Positions 8,001 through 10,459 of a DNA stretch of 10,459 nucleotides are shown piece after piece (the first letter of the stretch is position 1; the number at the start of each line of letters is the position of its first letter). The stretch comes from Planctomycetaceae bacterium UBA4732 (GTDB lineage: Bacteria > Planctomycetota > Planctomycetia > Gemmatales > Gemmataceae). Under the pieces are notes generated by a model. It was not told the origin of the DNA, ran no database searches, and saw only the letters and a program-made list of their open reading frames with translations. Location: positions 25,665-36,123 of the forward strand of contig DHJA01000166.1 in the NCBI GenBank assembly GCA_002404095.1, read 5' to 3'. A program made the translations under genes and the position numbers.

Positions 8001-8533
8001 CAACCAACTTCCACCCAAATCCCAGGTGCGCGTTCACGGTAAGCGCGGGGGGCCGACGCTTGACCATTGCTTTCGATGGCGCGCAGTAGTGAATAATACG
8101 GCGGCCCGACGACGCGCAGCAGACCGCGGCCTACTCCTGTTTTGTTTTCCAACCAGCGGAAGGATTGACGGTCGTTACCGAGGCGCAAAATCTCAATAAT
8201 GAGCCGTCCGAGTTCATTCTGGCTTGGAACATCGAATAGAATAGGCGTCTCTTCCAGGCGATCGATGGGCGCGGCGTCGGGACGCAGCGGCAGGATTTCC
8301 GGCCAGCAACCCACCGCGACCATGTTGGCGCCGACGTTAATTTTGCATAGCTGGACGCCGATTTCACGCATCTTACTCTGAGCGATGCGCGACAGAGGTA
8401 CAGCGGTTTCGACCCAGACATGGTTGTAATCGTCGGAACTGGCAACGGCAGGGGCCAGAGCGACGAGCGGCGGGACCACTCCACTCGTGATCGACAGGCG
8501 GAGCGTATCGAGATCGGGAAACTTCAGGATCAT
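5051..8533 (-). CDS. Large protein of unknown function paired with MoxR ATPase
   Basis: A 1160-residue protein (from ATG 8533) that I cannot assign to a family. The first 410 residues or so look like mixed alpha/beta globular domains, with notable stretches ILRLGNDRQSFRWLENK (near 115-131) and LFLPAGMGLHPPLRRDMVRK (near 323-342), and DWVDYVLDHEQQALQAWVQA (near 378-397). A basic, Pro-rich linker follows (about 410-437). From about residue 475 to the end the sequence is almost entirely helical, with repeat-like Leu/Ala patterns suggesting a TPR-like solenoid. There is no signal peptide, membrane segment, Walker motif or vWA metal site (DxSxS). The start may instead be TTG 8542, three codons upstream; neither has a ribosome site. 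It sits 41 bp after the rfbB stop and 24 bp before the MoxR gene. The likely role is as substrate adaptor or scaffold for that ATPase (inference). Confidence 0.85.
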   Translation of the reverse strand: MILKFPDLDTLRLSITSGVVPPLVALAPAVASSDDYNHVWVETAVPLSRIAQSKMREIGVQLCKINVGANMVAVGCWPEILPLRPDAAPIDRLEETPILFDVPSQNELGRLIIEILRLGNDRQSFRWLENKTGVGRGLLRVVGPPYYSLLRAIESNGQASAPRAYRERAPGIWVEVGWVHPLADYLKPPSGKLLLVASPHKWTWIADEPFRDVYEVIEFLLPDGPLEWQEGTLEGKVRAPLSLRPAGSTDGAELWVLRDDPVAELNRFVQNADDSMLHRMAFAVGDNGNEMAIVLRVRPSRLPPPELTLKGEAYKSYLKMPNLFLPAGMGLHPPLRRDMVRKLLADDPAKIFWLAPLGGGGAFRPEMLPEDVFRPLMDWVDYVLDHEQQALQAWVQASQFDFEAFVCQEDVPAKPKKPPTERARTGRKKGGEAKDAAETPAILTIEYVDNSCGPKVEKEEITESFRVEKAVPDVLHRQLLELEQQFIALEGRLDAPERQAIWPRLANLNGAVGAPEEAAICWLHALWGGENVTEEWAWQWFCAEAAVVPVRPERGWSNRSWASRLSTATDTGRDIDSDDLEKLLTLAEPAAADVRGLAAYVVWALRRQKPPQAIHNRLNVLHRFLEAYENLLPVRAAWLAWSHLSRGDVLALARARDRLLGRLFYEGLRPEQDLPAFLRFAGRTTGQRSHGLGQWLSRMTQKAREWIGKQGPEWTTQACTPRTREYSDLLFAYGLARLGERDACLQLRDRASRVLGEEDVAHFMLLQGFIYRIQQALDGKTSGGPLPSQMLDDLEKLRADRKAQKEHNPQAPDYAYMVERVRELSRVFEPDQKVDPYRHLTAIASPLDVTLATLPDVPDKAEAVDRVQRLLKGVPKGDRGKKDRNRVVRAGLDLAPRIGEEFGRAMLDEAVALYDAQAGTSDPNLLLDQVVPLLEKSLFVAAHFDSAEHILPLVTRFRALLQAQQDAPELATLDAVTNQCFRGLRKLGMRDEVNQLLQQTADAVLRGQDVNNAEVLRDARGSALRSLLYVAAGWLHFGQDHKAEPVLQAARSVLFANELPGKDQSALACAYVAAASQAAPEMAQKRLQEVFERVENVRDSFWTNNYYSQSQLRLIEALVLAVVSDDFTAGPAARRWLDDDEYLVRRRIHKDYRTLTAQAQ

Positions 8534-8574
8534 TGGCAGCAATCAAGCAATGGCGGGGGAACGCCGCGAGCGCC

Positions 8575-9582
8575 TCATTTTCCATATTGGCGCTCGTAAT
8601 ACTTCAGATACTCGCCCGAGCGGACGTTATTCGTCCATTGCATGTTATCACGATACCATTGCACCGTCTCTCGCAAGCCGTCCTCGAACGCCACCTCTGG
8701 ACGCCAACCGAGTTCGCGCTCGATTTTGGCGCAGTCGATAGCGTAACGCCGGTCGTGGCCTGGACGATCAACGACATGACGGATCATCGAACGCGGTTTT
8801 CCCACCGCATCCAACAAGGCGTAGGTCAAATCGAGGTTCGTGCGCTCACACCGGCCGCCGATGTTGTAGACCTCGCCGGCCCGCCCTGTTTTCCAAGCCA
8901 GGTAGACCGCGGCGCAGTGGTCGCGCACGTGAATCCAATCGCGTACTTGCTGCCCGTCGCCGTAAACCGGCACGGGTTCGTCGCGCATCAAGTTGGTAAT
9001 GAACAGCGGGATCAGTTTCTCAGGAAACTGGTAAGGGCCGTAGTTGTTCGAGCAGCGCGTTATAACGGCCGGAAAACCGAAGGTGTGGGCGTAACTGCGA
9101 ACTAGCAGGTCGGCGGCCGCCTTGCTGGCGGCGTAGGGGCTGTTGGGCGCCAACGGCGTTTCCTCGGTGAAGGCGCCGGTCGCTCCGAGGCTTCCGTATA
9201 CCTCGTCGGTGGACACTTGCACGAAACGGCGGACGCCCGCCGCCCGAGCCGCGTCGAGCAGAACCTGAGTACCAACGACGTTGGTCTGGATGAACGGGCC
9301 GCAATCCTGAATGCTGCGATCCACATGGCTTTCGGCAGCGAAGTGGACTACCGAATCAACGCCCTCGGCGAAAACGGCCCGCACGGCGCTAACGTCCGCC
9401 ACATCGCCGTGAACAAAACGATAGCGCGGATTGGCGGCAAAATCGGCGAGGTTCGCGGGGTTGCCGGCGTAAGTCAGCTTGTCGAAATTGACCAGGCTCA
9501 CGTCAGGATCGCGTTCCAGTACATAGCGGATAAAGTTGCTGCCAATGAAGCCGCAGCCTCCGGTTATAACAAGCGTGATCAT
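8575..9582 (-). CDS. rfbB: dTDP-glucose 4,6-dehydratase (RmlB)
   Basis: A 335-residue cytoplasmic enzyme of the extended short-chain dehydrogenase family. It converts dTDP-glucose to dTDP-4-keto-6-deoxyglucose with bound NAD+, the second step toward dTDP-L-rhamnose and other deoxysugars used in surface polysaccharides. Motifs: the NAD-binding GGCGFIG (8-14), HFAAESHVDRS (80-90), STDEVYG (124-130) holding the catalytic Thr-Asp-Glu triad, the Tyr150-x3-Lys154 pair in YAASK, RCSNNYGPYQFPEKLIP (176-192) and RDWIHVRDH (214-222), then RPGHDRRYAID near 273-283. Length is only slightly below the typical 340-360 and no residue is missing. AAAGG lies eight bases before the ATG. It follows the nucleotidyltransferase gene on the same strand after a 106-bp gap that contains a palindrome. 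RmlC and RmlD genes are not in the window, so the final sugar is unknown. Confidence 0.96.
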   Translation of the reverse strand: MITLVITGGCGFIGSNFIRYVLERDPDVSLVNFDKLTYAGNPANLADFAANPRYRFVHGDVADVSAVRAVFAEGVDSVVHFAAESHVDRSIQDCGPFIQTNVVGTQVLLDAARAAGVRRFVQVSTDEVYGSLGATGAFTEETPLAPNSPYAASKAAADLLVRSYAHTFGFPAVITRCSNNYGPYQFPEKLIPLFITNLMRDEPVPVYGDGQQVRDWIHVRDHCAAVYLAWKTGRAGEVYNIGGRCERTNLDLTYALLDAVGKPRSMIRHVVDRPGHDRRYAIDCAKIERELGWRPEVAFEDGLRETVQWYRDNMQWTNNVRSGEYLKYYERQYGK

Positions 9583-9612
9583 GGCGAAAACCTTTAGGAA
9601 GGCCTCGGTGAA

Positions 9613-9680
9613 GGTGGGCGACTCGCTCCGCGAGTCGCATGGGATTCTGCCAAAGCGACTCGCGGAGCGAGTCGCCCACC
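9613..9680. repeat. Nested palindromic intergenic repeat between rfbA and rfbB
   Basis: Two perfect 26-bp inverted arms (9613-9638 and 9655-9680) flank a 16-nt loop (ATGGGATTCTGCCAAA). Each arm is itself a hairpin: GCGACTCGC, TCC, GCGAGTCGC at 9618-9638, a 9-bp stem with a 3-nt loop. The DNA can therefore form one long stem or two short ones. It fills most of the gap between the two sugar genes and lacks a T tract, so it is more likely a REP/BIME-like dispersed repeat than a plain terminator. As RNA it could limit 3' decay or reduce read-through between the two genes. The beginning of another copy lies at the right end of the window. Confidence 0.88.
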
Positions 9681-9688
9681 ATCAAACC

Positions 9689-10417
9689 TCAAAAGGAAGG
9701 CGGCTGGGCGTGCACGAGCTGGTTGGCGTGGGCCAGCGATTCAAGGGTGCCGGCGTCGGTCCAGTAGCCCCCGAGCATGTGGTGCGACAATCGGCCCTTG
9801 CGCAGATAGTGATTGTTCACATCAGTGATTTCCAGTTCACCCCGAGAGCTGGGCCGTAACGACCGGATCACGTCGAAAACGTCCGACGGAAACAGGTAAA
9901 TGCCGGCCACGGCGAGGTCGCCGCGCGGCAGCTGCGGCTTCTCTTCGATTCCGATCACCGCGCCGTCGCGCAGCTCCGCTACGCCGTAGCGTTGCGGATC
10001 GGGAACTTGTTTGAGCAGAATCCAAGCCTGATCCGGTTGCCGCGCCGCCGCTTCGAGAAATCCGGCCAGCGGGTCGAAGAAAATGTTGTCGCCGAGAAGA
10101 ACCAGGCACCGCGCATCGCGGCAGTGCAACTCGGCAAGCCCCAGCGCCTGCGCGATGCCACCGGCCTCGTCTTGGACGCGATAGGTCAGGCTGCATTTGT
10201 GATCGCGGCCCGAACCGAGCAACTCCACGAAGTCGCCCATGTGTTCCGTACCGGATACGAGGAGAATATCGCGGACGCCGGCCCCCACCATTTTCTTAAG
10301 CGGGTGGTAGACCATCGGAAAGGGGCCGACCGGCAACAAATGCTTGTTAGTGACCTTCGTCAGTTCACCCAGCCGGGTGCCCTTGCCGCCAGCCAAAATG
10401 ACACCGCGCAAGGTCAT
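9689..10417 (-). CDS. rfbA: RmlA-type sugar-1-phosphate nucleotidyltransferase, short form
   Basis: A 242-residue cytoplasmic nucleotidyltransferase; by context it is probably glucose-1-phosphate thymidylyltransferase, making dTDP-glucose for the RmlB enzyme encoded next. The N-terminal nucleotide-binding loop GGKGTRLGELTKVTNKHLLP spans 10-29 with the catalytic Arg15 and Lys25. Further motifs are QDEAGGIAQAL (82-92), LGDNIF with metal-binding Asp110, RYGVAE (143-148), EEKP (158-161), GELEITDVNN (193-202) and the second metal site in WTDAGT (Asp221). Classical RmlA has about 290 residues; this one lacks the C-terminal extension and belongs to the short group of about 240 residues. The usual KQLLPVYDKPMIYYPLS appears here as KHLLPVGPFPMVYHPLK. 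The start is supported by GGAG (complement of 10424-10427) six bases upstream. dTTP and glucose specificity is inferred from motifs and the neighbour; another NTP or sugar is possible. Confidence 0.88.
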   Translation of the reverse strand: MTLRGVILAGGKGTRLGELTKVTNKHLLPVGPFPMVYHPLKKMVGAGVRDILLVSGTEHMGDFVELLGSGRDHKCSLTYRVQDEAGGIAQALGLAELHCRDARCLVLLGDNIFFDPLAGFLEAAARQPDQAWILLKQVPDPQRYGVAELRDGAVIGIEEKPQLPRGDLAVAGIYLFPSDVFDVIRSLRPSSRGELEITDVNNHYLRKGRLSHHMLGGYWTDAGTLESLAHANQLVHAQPPSF

Positions 10418-10438
10418 GGTTCTCTCCGAGGATTCGAT

Positions 10439-10459
10439 GGTGGGCGACTCGCTCCGCGA
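10439..10459. repeat. Partial second copy of the palindromic repeat, cut by the window end
   Basis: The last 21 bases are identical to 9613-9633, the start of the left arm of the repeat in the rfbA-rfbB gap, in the same orientation. The window ends before the internal hairpin closes. It lies about 20 bp upstream of the nucleotidyltransferase start codon, so this gene is bracketed by copies of the same element. Whether the full 68-bp form is present cannot be seen. Confidence 0.8.

Noticed and set aside
8373..8585. Open frame whose ATG overlaps the rfbB stop, possibly a coupled small gene
   Set aside because: It overlaps the 5' part of the large gene in another frame and its product becomes Arg/Ser/Cys-rich without any motif.

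Overview
The window looks like chromosome from a GC-rich environmental bacterium, most likely a planctomycete (Planctomycetota). This rests on overall character only: high GC, weak or absent Shine-Dalgarno sequences at several starts, a two-halved ABC-2 permease of a kind I associate with planctomycetes, and dispersed palindromic intergenic repeats. No rRNA, marker gene or database match backs it. No tRNA, rRNA, CRISPR array, transposase or phage gene was seen.

Layout, left to right. Bases 1-535 hold no convincing gene, but contain a good sigma70-type promoter (82-110) followed by a leader of about 420 nt with alternative hairpins and a four-run G tract. Next is a FliA/WhiG-family sigma factor (536-1312, +) with a strong ribosome site and a clean intrinsic terminator (1337-1376). 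About 680 bp without a gene follow. At their right end is a compound palindromic element (about 1834-2016) built around a perfect 30-bp inverted repeat. Then comes a 645-residue ABC-2 membrane permease with two homologous halves (2060-3997, +), with no ATPase gene beside it.

The remaining four genes are all on the minus strand and converge on the permease with only 3 bp between stop codons. In transcription order they are: a short RmlA-type sugar-1-phosphate nucleotidyltransferase (10417-9689), dTDP-glucose 4,6-dehydratase RmlB (9582-8575), a 1160-residue protein of unknown function (8533-5051), and a MoxR/RavA-type AAA+ ATPase (5026-4001). Gaps are 106, 41 and 24 bp, so read-through as one operon is possible. 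The 106-bp gap carries a nested palindrome (9613-9680); the start of another copy lies just upstream of the first gene at the window edge.

The two sugar genes make an activated dTDP-4-keto-6-deoxyglucose, the branch point for rhamnose and other deoxysugars. The most interesting part is the MoxR ATPase paired with the 1160-residue protein. MoxR ATPases normally work with a von Willebrand A (vWA) partner; none is present here. The pair resembles, by gene content, the MoxR-centred multi-component systems proposed from comparative genomics to act in conflict or stress, but the large protein could not be assigned to a family by eye.
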